Notes: generated by a model from the letters alone, not told the origin. A stretch of 64,000 nt of DNA from Microbacterium dauci (GCF_030065535.1 NZ_JASJND010000005.1:62001-126000), one strand, 5' to 3'; shown: positions 8,705 through 17,293, counted from the first letter of the stretch. A program made the numbers and translations.

Positions 8705-8772
8705 GTCCGTTTACGCGCGATTTCGGGCGTAACGACGCACGGTTTCACACCCAAACCCGTGCGTAAACGGAC
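8705..8772. repeat. palindromic intergenic element with GTCCGTTTACGC arms
   Basis: Perfect 12-base inverted arms GTCCGTTTACGC (8705-8716) and GCGTAAACGGAC (8761-8772) enclose 44 bases, which contain a further inverted pair (ACGCACGGTTT with AAACCCGTGCGT). It sits between two divergently transcribed genes, upstream of the LacI gene. Confidence 0.65.
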
Positions 8773-8880
8773 AGGGCTTGCATCCCGGCGCTGGAATGTC
8801 GAGGCCTCCGCACCGATCCGGCACCCCGACTACGGTGGGGAACCCCGAGACCGGAGACCCGAACCCGCCGGAGGTGACCG

Positions 8881-10662
8881 ATGCGGATATTGCAGCGTCT
8901 CGCGTTGGCGCGCCTCCACGCCCGCATGCCCGAGTGGGTGCGCATCGTCGTCGCGATCGCGGCGCTCGTGCTCGGCGTCGTGATCGTGATCCGGCCGACG
9001 ACGGCGCTCGACGTTCTCGCGTGGCTCATCGGTGGCGGCATGGTGCTGACCGGCGTCCTCGACCTCACCGGCCGAGCCGACGAGTCGGAGCGGCCGCGGT
9101 GGCGCACGCTGACCGGCCTCGCGTGGCTCATCGCCGGCCTCATCGTGCTGCTCGCACCGGGCCTCACCGTGCGAGCGCTCGCGAGCGTCGTCGGCGTGCT
9201 GCTGTTCGCGGCGGGCGCGCTCGGGTTCGCCGCAGCGTTCGGTCGCGGTCGCACGATCGACGCGCGGATCGCGGATGCCGCGTTCGGCGCCTCGGGCGTG
9301 ATCTTCGGCGTGCTCGCGTTGTTCTGGCCCGACATCACGCTCCTCGTGGTCGCGGTCGTGTTCGGTGCGCGACTCATCATGAGCGGCGTCGTCGACCTCT
9401 GGACGCGCATCCGCCGTCGCAACGATGCCGCCAAGGCCCCCGCGGTACGGCCCCGCCGCTGGGGTCGCACGGTGATCGCGCTCGCGTCGGTGGCGCTCGC
9501 CGTCACGACGACGGTCGTCACGGTGCCGCTGCGCGAAGGATCGACGGTCGTCGACGAGTTCTACGCGGCGCCCCGAGACATGCCCGATGAGCCGGGGCGG
9601 CTCATTCGCGCCGAGCCGTTCACCGGTGGCATCCCGGCGACGGCGAACGCCTGGCGCATCCTCTACACGACCACCGGTGTCGACGGTGAGGTCCGCGAGG
9701 CGAGCGGCATCGTCGCGGTGCCGAAGGACGGCGACGGCCAGTGGCCGGTCATCGACTGGAACCACGGCACGACCGGGTACGCGCAGCACTGCGCTCCGTC
9801 GCTGCAGCCGCGCGGCATGTGGTCGGGGGCGATGTACATCCTGCCGACACTCATCCGCGAGGGGTGGGCGGTGGTGTCGACCGACTACATCGGCCTCGGC
9901 ACCGAGGGGCCGCATCCGTACCTCATCGGCCCGCCCAGCGCCTACGCGTCGCTCGACGCGGTGCGCGCCGCGAAGGAGCTCGAAGACGCCGACCTCGGCG
10001 CCCGCACCGTCGTCTGGGGGCACTCGCAGGGCGGCGGCGCGGCGCTGTGGACCGGCGCGCTCGCGCGCGAGTACGCGCCGGACGTCTGGGTGCAGGGCGT
10101 CGCCGCGCTCGCGCCGGCGAGCGACCCGGCCACGCTCGTGCAGAACATCTCGAGCGTGACCGGCGGCAGCATCTTCGCCTCGTACGCGTTCGCGTCGTTC
10201 TCGGACATCTACCCCGAAATCGAGTACCGCGACTATGTACGCCCCGGCGCCGAGACGAGCCTGCGCCAGATGTCGGAGCGCTGTCTCAGCGACCCGGCCA
10301 TCATCGTGTCGGTCGCCGCCGCGCTCGGGATGAGCACCGATCCGCGGCTGTTCTCGACGTCGCCGGCGACGGGTGACCTGGGCGTGCGCCTGCGCGAGAA
10401 CACCGCGCCGATGCTGCAGACCGCGCCGCTACTGGTCGGGCAGGGTGGTTCGGACAGCGTGATCTCGGCCGGGTCGCAAGCCGACTTCGTCGACCGGATG
10501 TGCGCCGCCGGGCAGGACGTCGACTTCCGCATCTACGACGGCTACGAGCATGCCGGTGTGGTGGAACGTCCGTCGCCGCTGCTCACCGAGCTCGTCGAGT
10601 GGACGCGCGACCGATTCGCGGGCGTCCCCGCCGCCGAGGGCTGCGAGACCACCCGCCAGTGA
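8881..10662 (+). CDS. membrane-anchored lipase: HdeD/DUF308 domain fused to secretory lipase
   Basis: The 593-residue protein joins two parts. Residues about 15-185 contain six hydrophobic segments with the repeated pattern of DUF308 (HdeD-like) membrane proteins. After another membrane segment near 200-220, residues about 235-585 form an alpha/beta hydrolase of the secretory (LIP) lipase type. The nucleophile elbow GHSQG places Ser at 382, and the likely partners are Asp525 (GGSDSV) and His557 (YEHAG). The hydrolase is probably exposed outside the membrane, but its lipid or ester substrate is unknown. The gene has a leader of about 38 bases, a TACGGT -10 at 8831-8836 and a strong GGAGGTG ribosome site. 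The fusion is the unusual point. Confidence 0.85.
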   Translation: MRILQRLALARLHARMPEWVRIVVAIAALVLGVVIVIRPTTALDVLAWLIGGGMVLTGVLDLTGRADESERPRWRTLTGLAWLIAGLIVLLAPGLTVRALASVVGVLLFAAGALGFAAAFGRGRTIDARIADAAFGASGVIFGVLALFWPDITLLVVAVVFGARLIMSGVVDLWTRIRRRNDAAKAPAVRPRRWGRTVIALASVALAVTTTVVTVPLREGSTVVDEFYAAPRDMPDEPGRLIRAEPFTGGIPATANAWRILYTTTGVDGEVREASGIVAVPKDGDGQWPVIDWNHGTTGYAQHCAPSLQPRGMWSGAMYILPTLIREGWAVVSTDYIGLGTEGPHPYLIGPPSAYASLDAVRAAKELEDADLGARTVVWGHSQGGGAALWTGALAREYAPDVWVQGVAALAPASDPATLVQNISSVTGGSIFASYAFASFSDIYPEIEYRDYVRPGAETSLRQMSERCLSDPAIIVSVAAALGMSTDPRLFSTSPATGDLGVRLRENTAPMLQTAPLLVGQGGSDSVISAGSQADFVDRMCAAGQDVDFRIYDGYEHAGVVERPSPLLTELVEWTRDRFAGVPAAEGCETTRQ

Positions 10663-10719
10663 ACCGGGGGAAGTCAAGCGGATGCCCCCCCGCCGCCGCC
10701 CGCATTTAGGGTGGGACGC

Positions 10720-12702
10720 ATGACCGAGAAGACCCTGCCCTCCGGCATCCACCTCGATGAACTGAGCGCCACCGTCCGCCCGCAGGACGACCTGTACCGG
10801 CACGTGAACGGCTCGTGGCTCGACCGCACCGAGATCCCCGAAGACAAGGCGCGGTGGGGGTCGTTCCATCTCATCGCCGAGCAGGCCGAGCACGACGTCA
10901 AGGTCATCATCGAAGAGGCGCAGACCGCCGAGCCCGACACCGAGGCGCGCAAGATCGGCGACCTCTACACGAGCTTCATGGACACCGACGCGATCGAGGC
11001 GGCGGGTGCCGACGCGATCGCCCCGCAGCTGACGTTCGTCGACCAGGTGACCGACGTCGCGGGCCTGCTCCACACCGTCGGTGTGCTGGAGCGCGAGGGT
11101 GTCGGCGGTGTCTTCGGCACGTACATCGAGCCCGATCCCGGCAACCCGCAGCGGTACGTGACCTTCATCGTGCAGGGCGGACTGTCGCTGCCCGACGAGA
11201 GCTACTACCGCCTCGACAACTTCGAGGGCACGCGCGCCGCGTTCCGTACGTATGTCGCGACGATGCTGACGCTGGCGGGCGTCGCCGACGCCGAGGCGCA
11301 GGCCGACCGGGTGCTCGCGCTCGAGACCGAGCTCGCCTCGCACCACTGGGACAACGTCCGCAGCCGTGACGCGGTCGCGACCTACAACCTGATGTCGTGG
11401 GATGCCGCAGTGCAGCTCGCCGGCGTCGACCTGGCGCCGTGGCGCGACGCGGTCGCCCCGGGTCGTGCCGACGCGATCACCGAGGTGAACGTGTACCAGC
11501 CGAGCTTCCTCGAGGGGCTCGGGTCGCTGCTGACCGAGGAGCGGCTCGAGGACTGGAAGGCGTGGCTGCGGCTGCACGTGATCCGCGCGTCGGCGCCGTT
11601 CCTGTCGCAGGCGTTCGTCGATGCGAACTTCGCGTTCTACGGCACCGAGCTCACCGGCGTCCCCGTCAATCGCGAGCGCTGGAAGCGCGGCGTCTCGCTC
11701 GTCGAGGCCGCGCTCGGCGAGGCGGTCGGCAAGGTGTACGTCGAGCGGCACTTCCCGCCGCAGGCGAAGACCGAGATGGACGAGCTCGTCGCGAACCTCG
11801 TCGAGGCCTACCGGCAGTCGATCACCGGCCTCGAGTGGATGACGCCCGCCACCCGCGAGCGCGCCCTCGAGAAGCTCGACAGCTTCACGCCGAAGGTCGG
11901 ATACCCGGTGGCGTGGAAGGACTACAGCGACCTCGAGATCGCGGCATCCGATCTCACGGGAAACGTGCGCCGCTCGAACGCGTGGGAGCACGACCGCCAG
12001 CTCGCCAAGCTCGGTGCGCCGATCGACCGCGACGAGTGGTTCATGACCCCGCAGACGGTGAACGCGTACTACAACCCGCTCATGAACGAGATCGTGTTCC
12101 CGGCTGCGATCCTGCAGTTCCCGTTCTTCGACCTCGAGCGGGATGCCGCGGCGAACTACGGCGGCATCGGCGCGGTCATCGGCCACGAGATCGGCCACGG
12201 CTTCGATGACCAGGGCAGCGCGTTCGACGGCACCGGCGCGCTCAACGACTGGTGGACCGACGAGGACCGCGCCGCGTTCACCGAACGCACGAGCGCCCTC
12301 ATCGAGCAGTACAACGCGTTGGTGCCGGAGGGCCTCGCGGCCGATCACACCGTCAACGGCGCGCTCACGATCGGCGAGAACATCGGCGACCTCGGCGGAC
12401 TCGGCATCGCGATCAAGGCGTACCGCCTCCATCTGAAGGCGATCGGGTCGACCGACCCCGACGGACCCGTGGTCGACGGGTTCACCGGCATCCAGCGCCT
12501 GCTGCTGAGCTGGGGACAGATCTGGCAGCAGAAGGGTCGCGACGCCGAGATCATCCGGCTGCTGACGATCGATCCGCACTCGCCGAACGAGTTCCGCTGC
12601 AACCAGATCGTCCGCAACGTCGACGAATTCTACACGGCGTTCGGGGTCACGGAGTCCGACGCCCTGTGGCTCGACGAGGACCAGCGCGTCACCATCTGGT
12701 GA
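10720..12702 (+). CDS. M13 family zinc metallopeptidase (PepO/neprilysin-like)
   Basis: The 660-residue protein has the full M13 architecture. The zinc motif HEIGH is at residues 489-493, the third ligand is Glu553 in GENIGDLGG, and NAYYNPLMNEIVFPAAILQ-type substrate-binding sequence precedes them. No signal peptide is present, so it is a cytoplasmic oligopeptidase as in other actinobacterial members; it cleaves short peptides. ATG 10720 lies 7 bases after TAGGGT (10707-10712), suggesting a leaderless mRNA; a GTG at 10711 is the alternative start. The next gene begins within the stop region and is probably co-transcribed. Confidence 0.93.
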   Translation: MTEKTLPSGIHLDELSATVRPQDDLYRHVNGSWLDRTEIPEDKARWGSFHLIAEQAEHDVKVIIEEAQTAEPDTEARKIGDLYTSFMDTDAIEAAGADAIAPQLTFVDQVTDVAGLLHTVGVLEREGVGGVFGTYIEPDPGNPQRYVTFIVQGGLSLPDESYYRLDNFEGTRAAFRTYVATMLTLAGVADAEAQADRVLALETELASHHWDNVRSRDAVATYNLMSWDAAVQLAGVDLAPWRDAVAPGRADAITEVNVYQPSFLEGLGSLLTEERLEDWKAWLRLHVIRASAPFLSQAFVDANFAFYGTELTGVPVNRERWKRGVSLVEAALGEAVGKVYVERHFPPQAKTEMDELVANLVEAYRQSITGLEWMTPATRERALEKLDSFTPKVGYPVAWKDYSDLEIAASDLTGNVRRSNAWEHDRQLAKLGAPIDRDEWFMTPQTVNAYYNPLMNEIVFPAAILQFPFFDLERDAAANYGGIGAVIGHEIGHGFDDQGSAFDGTGALNDWWTDEDRAAFTERTSALIEQYNALVPEGLAADHTVNGALTIGENIGDLGGLGIAIKAYRLHLKAIGSTDPDGPVVDGFTGIQRLLLSWGQIWQQKGRDAEIIRLLTIDPHSPNEFRCNQIVRNVDEFYTAFGVTESDALWLDEDQRVTIW

Positions 12703-12704
12703 GC

Positions 12705-13220
12705 ATGCGCGGCGCGCCGGTCGTCAGCATCGAGCTGCTGCTCGACGACGACACCGAGCGCGCCGTGCGCGCGGAGTGGGATGCGCTCGCCGCGGCGGGC
12801 CTGTCGAGCCTCGCCGCGCACACCGCGCCGAGCAACCGGCCGCACGTGACGCTGCTGGTGCGGCCCGAGCTGGGCCCGTTCGCCGTCGCCGAGCGTGCGG
12901 CGTTCCCTGTCGTACTCGGCGCCCCGCTGCTGTTCGGCTCCGGTGACCGCCGGGTGCTCGCGCGGTCGGTGTTGCCGTCTGCGGCGTTGCTCGAGCTCCA
13001 CGCCGCGGTGCACGGCGCGGCCGGTCCGGGCGAGAACGCCCCGCATTCCGCTCCCGGCGAGTGGATGCCGCACGTCACCCTCGCCCGCCGCCTCAAGGTC
13101 GCCGACCTCGACCGCGCGCTGCCGCTGGTCGGCGGTGACCTGCACGGCCGCGCCCGCGCGCTGCGGCGGTGGGACGCGGCATCCGCCACCGTCACCGACC
13201 TCGGTGGGTTCCGCGACTGA
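12705..13220 (+). CDS. 2'-5' RNA ligase (2H phosphoesterase) family protein
   Basis: The 171-residue protein has the two HxT motifs that define the 2H phosphoesterase superfamily, RPHVTLLV in the N-terminal half and MPHVTLAR in the C-terminal half, about 80 residues apart. Members act on 2'-5' or cyclic phosphodiester bonds in RNA or nucleotides; the actual substrate is not evident. The gene starts at ATG 12705, or at a GTG two codons earlier that overlaps the stop of the M13 peptidase gene (GTGA), so the two are probably translationally coupled. No functional link between the two is known. Confidence 0.8.
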   Translation: MRGAPVVSIELLLDDDTERAVRAEWDALAAAGLSSLAAHTAPSNRPHVTLLVRPELGPFAVAERAAFPVVLGAPLLFGSGDRRVLARSVLPSAALLELHAAVHGAAGPGENAPHSAPGEWMPHVTLARRLKVADLDRALPLVGGDLHGRARALRRWDAASATVTDLGGFRD

Positions 13221-13285
13221 GCCGGCGTCGACCCGACGCGAATCGTCGCATTCGCGGCGTCCGCGTGACCGATTGCGTCGGCTCG
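13219..13285. repeat. possible palindromic element with GAGCCG arms
   Basis: GAGCCGGCG (13219-13227) and CGTCGGCTC (13277-13285) are complementary at 8 of 9 positions and enclose a CG-rich interior with further short palindromes. It resembles the other elements in size and placement (right after a stop codon), but the arms are short and it overlaps the stop of the 2H gene. Confidence 0.35.
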
Positions 13286-13357
13286 GCGAGCGCGCTCGGC
13301 GGATTCCGCCTCATCGCTTGACCCTCACACGGTGTCAGACTGTGGCCTGGGATCACC

Positions 13358-14161
13358 ATGTTGAGTATCGGAGAATTCGCTCGCCTCGCCGGCGTCTCGG
13401 TGCGGATGCTGCGTCACTACGACCAGCTCGGTCTGCTGCGCCCGCAGCGGGTCGACCCCTTCTCGGGGTACCGCTCATACACGGCGGCGCAGCTGGATCG
13501 CGCCAACCGGCTCGTCGCTCTGAAGGACCTCGGGTTCACGCTCGAGCAGGTCGGCGCCATGCTGGACGACGCGACGCCGGGTGCATCGGTGGCCGACCTG
13601 CTGCGCACGCGCCGCGGGGAGCTCGCGGCGCAAATCGACGCCGATCGGCAGCGCCTGCGCGAGATCGAGACGAGACTCCGATCGATCGAGAAGGAGCATC
13701 CCATGTCCGCATTCATCGAAACCGCACTCCCCGAGCTGCGCGTCGTCCAGTTGGCCGTGAAGGTCAGCGAGATGGCGCAGATCGAAGAGGAGATCAGCGG
13801 CATGTTCGACCGGGTCAACGCGTTGATCCGCGAGTCCGGCGCCGCCTACGTCGGTCCCGGTGTCGCCGTCTACACGACGGTCGACGACGGCGTGATCGCC
13901 GCGGCCGCCGAGCAGATCGGCGACGCACCCGTCCCCGACGGGCTCGAGGCGGCCATCGTCGCCGCGCACCCGAGGGCCCTCACCGTGCGCCTCGAGGCCG
14001 ACGACCTCGCAGGTATCCAGGCCGCGTGGCAGGGGCTCGTCGGCGAGATCGAGCGTCGCGGGCTCCGCTTCGACGGACCGGCCCGCGAGATCTACGAGCA
14101 GACCCCGTTCGACGGCCCCGGCACCCGCTGGATCGTCGACCTGCAGCAGCCCGTCGCCTGA
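13358..14161 (+). CDS. MerR family regulator with GyrI-like effector domain
   Basis: The 267-residue protein begins with a MerR HTH and wing (residues 1-70, MLSIGEFARLAGVSVRMLRHYDQLGLL), followed by a coiled-coil linker at about 75-115. The C-terminal GyrI-like ligand-binding domain occupies about 120-267. This is the BmrR/TipA plan, in which small hydrophobic or cationic compounds activate transcription by twisting the promoter. Its start is ATG 13358; a CAGACT hexamer 15 bases upstream is a candidate -10. No obvious target gene is adjacent: the downstream genes run toward it from the other strand. Confidence 0.88.
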   Translation: MLSIGEFARLAGVSVRMLRHYDQLGLLRPQRVDPFSGYRSYTAAQLDRANRLVALKDLGFTLEQVGAMLDDATPGASVADLLRTRRGELAAQIDADRQRLREIETRLRSIEKEHPMSAFIETALPELRVVQLAVKVSEMAQIEEEISGMFDRVNALIRESGAAYVGPGVAVYTTVDDGVIAAAAEQIGDAPVPDGLEAAIVAAHPRALTVRLEADDLAGIQAAWQGLVGEIERRGLRFDGPAREIYEQTPFDGPGTRWIVDLQQPVA

Positions 14162-14178
14162 CCGGCGAGGCACGGCCG

Positions 14179-14266
14179 CGTGCACAGCGTCTCCAATCGG
14201 GGCGCTGTGCGCCGGTTCGGGCCGCTTCCGCGCCTCGGCGTCGCCGAAACGGAGACGTTGTGCACG
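14179..14266. repeat. palindromic intergenic element with CGTGCACAGCGTCTCC arms
   Basis: CGTGCACAGCGTCTCC (14179-14194) pairs with GGAGACGTTGTGCACG (14251-14266) at 15 of 16 positions around a 56-base interior. It occupies the gap between two convergent genes (MerR and ECF42 sigma), where a bidirectional terminator would be expected. Confidence 0.65.
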
Positions 14267-14288
14267 CCCGGGCGGCGTCACTGCGGCG

Positions 14289-15500
14289 CTACTCCGCGGC
14301 GCGGGCCTCGAGCCAGCGTCGCTCGGCGCCGTTGCCGGCCAGCCCCGCCGCCTCGCGGTACGCCGCGGCGGCGGGGCGACCGGCGCGGGTGAGCAGATGC
14401 GCGCGCACGGCGCCGACCCGCACCGCGGGCGTCCGCGGCGCGAGGTCGTCGAGCAGCCGCAGCGCGGCATCCGCCCCGTGCACCTCGGCGAACGGGACGA
14501 GTCTCGCGAGTTCGACGACCGGACCGGGGTCGATGACCCGCAGCAGGTCGTAGAGCGCGAGGAGCTCCTGCCAGTCGGTGTCGGCGAAGCTCGTCGCGGC
14601 ATCGTGGAGCCCTGCGATCGCGGCGCGGAGCTGGAACGGGCCGAGCGGATGCCGCGACAGTGCGACGGTCAGCAGGTCGTCGGCCTCGGCGATGAGGTCC
14701 CGCCGCCAGAGCGAGCGGACTTGGTCGGCGAGGGCGACGAGCGACCCGTCGGCGGCGATCCGTGCCGGGGTGCGGGCGCTCGTGAAGAGCATGAGTGCGA
14801 CGAGGCCGCGCACCTCGCCGTGCCATGGCGCCGACGACGGTGTCACGGCAAGGAGCTGTCGCGCGAGCCGCAGCGCCTCGACCGCGAGCTCCGGCCGGGT
14901 GATGGCGTCGCCCTCGGCGGCGCTGTGCGACTCGGTGTGGACGAGCCCGAGGACGTCGAGGATCGTCGGGATGCGATCGGCGAGGTCTGCGTCGTCGAAG
15001 CGCGCGTCGGCGGCGCGCAGTGTCGCCTTCGCGCGGGAGATCCGCTGGGCCACCGTCGCCTCGCTGAGCAGCAGTCCGCGCGCGATCTCCCGGGTGCTGA
15101 GCCCGGCGACCGCGCGGAGCGTGAGAGGCACCTGCGCAGTGCGGGGGAGCGCCGGGTGGCAGCACAGCGCGTAGAGCGCGAGCGTGTCGTCGACGGTCGA
15201 GACGGCGGCGGGTGCCGGGTCGAGCATCGTGATCCGCAGCTCTCGCTCGCGGCGCGCGGCATCCGACCGCACCTGATCGATCGCGCGACGCACGGCGACC
15301 GTGGTGAGCCACGCCGCGGGTTCGTCGGGGATGCCGTCCTGCGGCCACTGCCGGGCGGCCGCGACGAGGGCTTCCTGCACCGCGTCCTCGGCGTCGTCGA
15401 AGTCACCGATGCGGCGCGTGACAGCGGCAACCGCGCGCGGCACGGCCTGCCGCAGGGCGGCGACGAGCGCGGCCTGCGGAGCCGGCCGACGCGGTGTCAC
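14289..15500 (-). CDS. ECF sigma factor, ECF42 type with C-terminal TPR-like extension
   Basis: The 403-residue protein has sigma region 2 at about residues 15-80 (DFDDAEDAVQEALVAAARQW), region 4 at about 115-165 (LRAVAGLSTREIARGLLLSEATVAQRISRAK) and a long helical C-terminal extension of about 230 residues, the hallmark of the ECF42 group. In that group the extension replaces an anti-sigma factor, and the sigma factor is encoded next to DGPF/YciI-like proteins, as here. The GTG at 15500 overlaps the stop of the upstream YciI-like gene (GTGA), so translation is coupled. The inducing condition is unknown. Confidence 0.92.
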   Translation of the reverse strand: MTPRRPAPQAALVAALRQAVPRAVAAVTRRIGDFDDAEDAVQEALVAAARQWPQDGIPDEPAAWLTTVAVRRAIDQVRSDAARRERELRITMLDPAPAAVSTVDDTLALYALCCHPALPRTAQVPLTLRAVAGLSTREIARGLLLSEATVAQRISRAKATLRAADARFDDADLADRIPTILDVLGLVHTESHSAAEGDAITRPELAVEALRLARQLLAVTPSSAPWHGEVRGLVALMLFTSARTPARIAADGSLVALADQVRSLWRRDLIAEADDLLTVALSRHPLGPFQLRAAIAGLHDAATSFADTDWQELLALYDLLRVIDPGPVVELARLVPFAEVHGADAALRLLDDLAPRTPAVRVGAVRAHLLTRAGRPAAAAYREAAGLAGNGAERRWLEARAAE

Positions 15501-15871
15501 ATGAAGCCCGCGGCCTGGAAGTCCTCCGCGGTCAGCGTCCGCGCGACGCGGATGCCGCCCACCGCGGCTTCGGGGAACCGCGCCGCGATCTCGTGGGCCC
15601 GCTCGGGGCCGGCGACGTCGACGAGGTAGAAGCCGCTGACGACCTCGGTCGTCTCGGGGAGCGGCGCGTCGGTGACGACATCGCCGGTGCGGGTGACGAC
15701 GCGCTGGCCGCGCTCGTCGAGGGCCTTCGACTCGACGAGTTCGCCCGAGGCCTCGAGGTCGCTCTCGATCGACCAGTACAGCTCGTAGGCGGCGCTGCGC
15801 TGCTCGTCGGTCATTGCGGCGAACATGTCGGCCACGGCGGCGTTGCTCTGGATCAGGATGAGGTACTTCAT
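15497..15871 (-). CDS. YciI/DGPF family protein, partner of the ECF42 sigma factor
   Basis: The 124-residue protein starts with MKYLILIQSNAA and has the ferredoxin-like YCII fold with the conserved SGFYLVDVAGPERAHEIA segment. Such proteins are the usual genomic partners and targets of ECF42 sigma factors; their biochemical role is not settled. The gene is the first of a two-gene unit, with its stop overlapping the start of the sigma factor gene. A Shine-Dalgarno-like GAAGGAG lies shortly upstream of ATG 15871 on the minus strand. Confidence 0.88.
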   Translation of the reverse strand: MKYLILIQSNAAVADMFAAMTDEQRSAAYELYWSIESDLEASGELVESKALDERGQRVVTRTGDVVTDAPLPETTEVVSGFYLVDVAGPERAHEIAARFPEAAVGGIRVARTLTAEDFQAAGFM

Positions 15872-15952
15872 GTCCGGTGCTCCTTCTCGGCCGCGTCTCG
15901 GCCGTTCCAGTGTGTCGGAGCCGGTCGTCGATTCTCGACAGGATGCCGCGAA

Positions 15953-16426
15953 TCAGGCGGGCCGCCATCCACGGTCGCCGTCGAGGGCGGCGAGGATCTT
16001 GCGGGTGTGGCCGCCGAGCTGCCGTGCCTGCGCGTCGGTGAGTGCGCCGAAGACGACCCGCTGGACGAGTTCCACGTGCCCGGGCGCGGCCGCGCGCTGC
16101 GCGTCGGCACCGGCGTCCGTCAGCACGGCGAGCGTGTACCGGCCGTCGGACGGGTCGGTCTCGCGCCGCAGGAGCCCGCGTGCCTCGAGGCGGGTCGCCG
16201 CTCGCGACAGGCGCGAGAGCGTGCTGTGCGCGTACCCGGCGAGGACGCTCATCCGGAGCGTCCGGTCGTCGGCGTGCGCGAGCGCGTAAAGCACGCCGTA
16301 CTCGAAGTGAGTGAGGCCCGCGTCGCGTTGCAGCTGCGCGTCGAGCGCGGCCGGGAGCCACTCGAGCAGCGTCGCGAGTGACGCCCAGGTCTCGAGTTCG
16401 GCGGGTTCGAGTGCGTGGCTGGGCAT
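15953..16426 (-). CDS. MarR family transcriptional regulator
   Basis: The 157-residue protein has the winged-helix MarR core: THFEYGVLYALAHAD, then LAGYAHSTLSRLSRAATRLEARGLL and the wing ETDPSDGRYTLAVLTDAG. It is divergently transcribed from an SDR oxidoreductase gene, and the space between them holds two ACTTGCT-type palindromes, so it probably represses itself and the SDR in the absence of a small ligand. ATG 16426 is chosen because TACACT (16438-16433, minus strand) lies 6 bases upstream; a start 11 codons earlier would run into the operator. Confidence 0.88.
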   Translation of the reverse strand: MPSHALEPAELETWASLATLLEWLPAALDAQLQRDAGLTHFEYGVLYALAHADDRTLRMSVLAGYAHSTLSRLSRAATRLEARGLLRRETDPSDGRYTLAVLTDAGADAQRAAAPGHVELVQRVVFGALTDAQARQLGGHTRKILAALDGDRGWRPA

Positions 16427-16445
16427 GCCTTCAGTGTACGACATG

Positions 16446-16493
16446 ACTTGCTCAAGCAAGTGAATGGACGTAGCCTGACTTTCCTAAGCAAGT
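16446..16493. promoter_or_regulatory. MarR operators between marR-like gene and SDR gene
   Basis: ACTTGCTCAAGCAAGT (16446-16461) is a palindrome with 7-base arms, and ACTTTCCTAAGCAAGT (16478-16493) is an imperfect second copy 32 bases away, three helical turns centre to centre. The second covers the expected start of SDR transcription, just after the -10 candidate TAGCCT (16471-16476). Confidence 0.75.
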
Positions 16494-16510
16494 CAACGGA
16501 GGGAGAAGAC

Positions 16511-17284
16511 GTGGATCTCCAGCTGCGCCACAAGCGCTCGTTCATCAGCGGATCGACACAGGGCATCGGCTTCGCGATCGCCACCGCGCTCGCGGCCGAA
16601 GGCGCCGCCGTCGTGCTCAACGGTCGCGACCAGGGTCGGACGGATGCCGCGGCCCTGCGCATCCGCGACGAGGTGCCGGACGCCGACGTCTCGGCCGTCG
16701 TCGGCGACGTCTCGGGCGTCATCGGCGAGCTGGGCGAGGTCGACATCCTCGTGAACAACGCGGGCCTGTTCGAGCTCACCGACTTCGCGGCCCTCGGCGA
16801 CGACGAGTGGCAGCGGTACCTCGACGTGAACCTCATGAGCGCCGTGCGGCTCTCGCGCGAGGTGCTGCCGGGCATGCTCGAGCGCGGCTGGGGACGCATC
16901 GTCAACATCGCGAGCGAGTCCGGCGTCAACGTGCCCGCCGACATGATCCCCTACGGCGTCACGAAGGCCGCGATGATCGCGCTCGGCAACGGGCTCGCGA
17001 AGCTCACCCGTGGCACCGCGGTCACCGTCAACACGGTGCTCGGCGGACCGACGTACTCCGACGGCGTGGCATCCGTCGTCGAATCCATCGCCGAAGCGCA
17101 GGGAGCTCCCGCGGAGGCGACCAAAGCCGCCGTCATCGGGCAGAACCGCACGAGCCTGCTCGAGCGGTTCATCGAGCCCGCCGAGATCGCGAGTCTCGTC
17201 GCCTACCTCGCCAGCCCGCTCGCCTCGGCCACGAACGGCGCAGCGCTCCGCGCCGACGGCGGCGTGCTCACGACGACGCTCTAG
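16511..17284 (+). CDS. SDR family oxidoreductase
   Basis: The 257-residue protein is a classical short-chain dehydrogenase/reductase. Its Rossmann motif is GSTQGIG near residue 15, NNAG lies near residue 84, and the catalytic Ser, Tyr and Lys are seen in ASESGVNVPADMIPYGVTK. It uses NAD(P)H on an unknown carbonyl or alcohol. GTG 16511 is preferred to an upstream GTG because it follows a GGAGGG ribosome site and the Rossmann strand starts 8 residues later. MarR-type operators upstream predict induction by a compound sensed by the divergent regulator. Confidence 0.88.
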   Translation: MDLQLRHKRSFISGSTQGIGFAIATALAAEGAAVVLNGRDQGRTDAAALRIRDEVPDADVSAVVGDVSGVIGELGEVDILVNNAGLFELTDFAALGDDEWQRYLDVNLMSAVRLSREVLPGMLERGWGRIVNIASESGVNVPADMIPYGVTKAAMIALGNGLAKLTRGTAVTVNTVLGGPTYSDGVASVVESIAEAQGAPAEATKAAVIGQNRTSLLERFIEPAEIASLVAYLASPLASATNGAALRADGGVLTTTL

Positions 17285-17293
17285 CGCCCCGCG

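Noticed and set aside
10429-12579. 716-residue minus-strand open frame
   Set aside because: It is the mirror of the M13 peptidase gene, with Val/Asp/Arg-rich composition typical of high-GC antisense frames.
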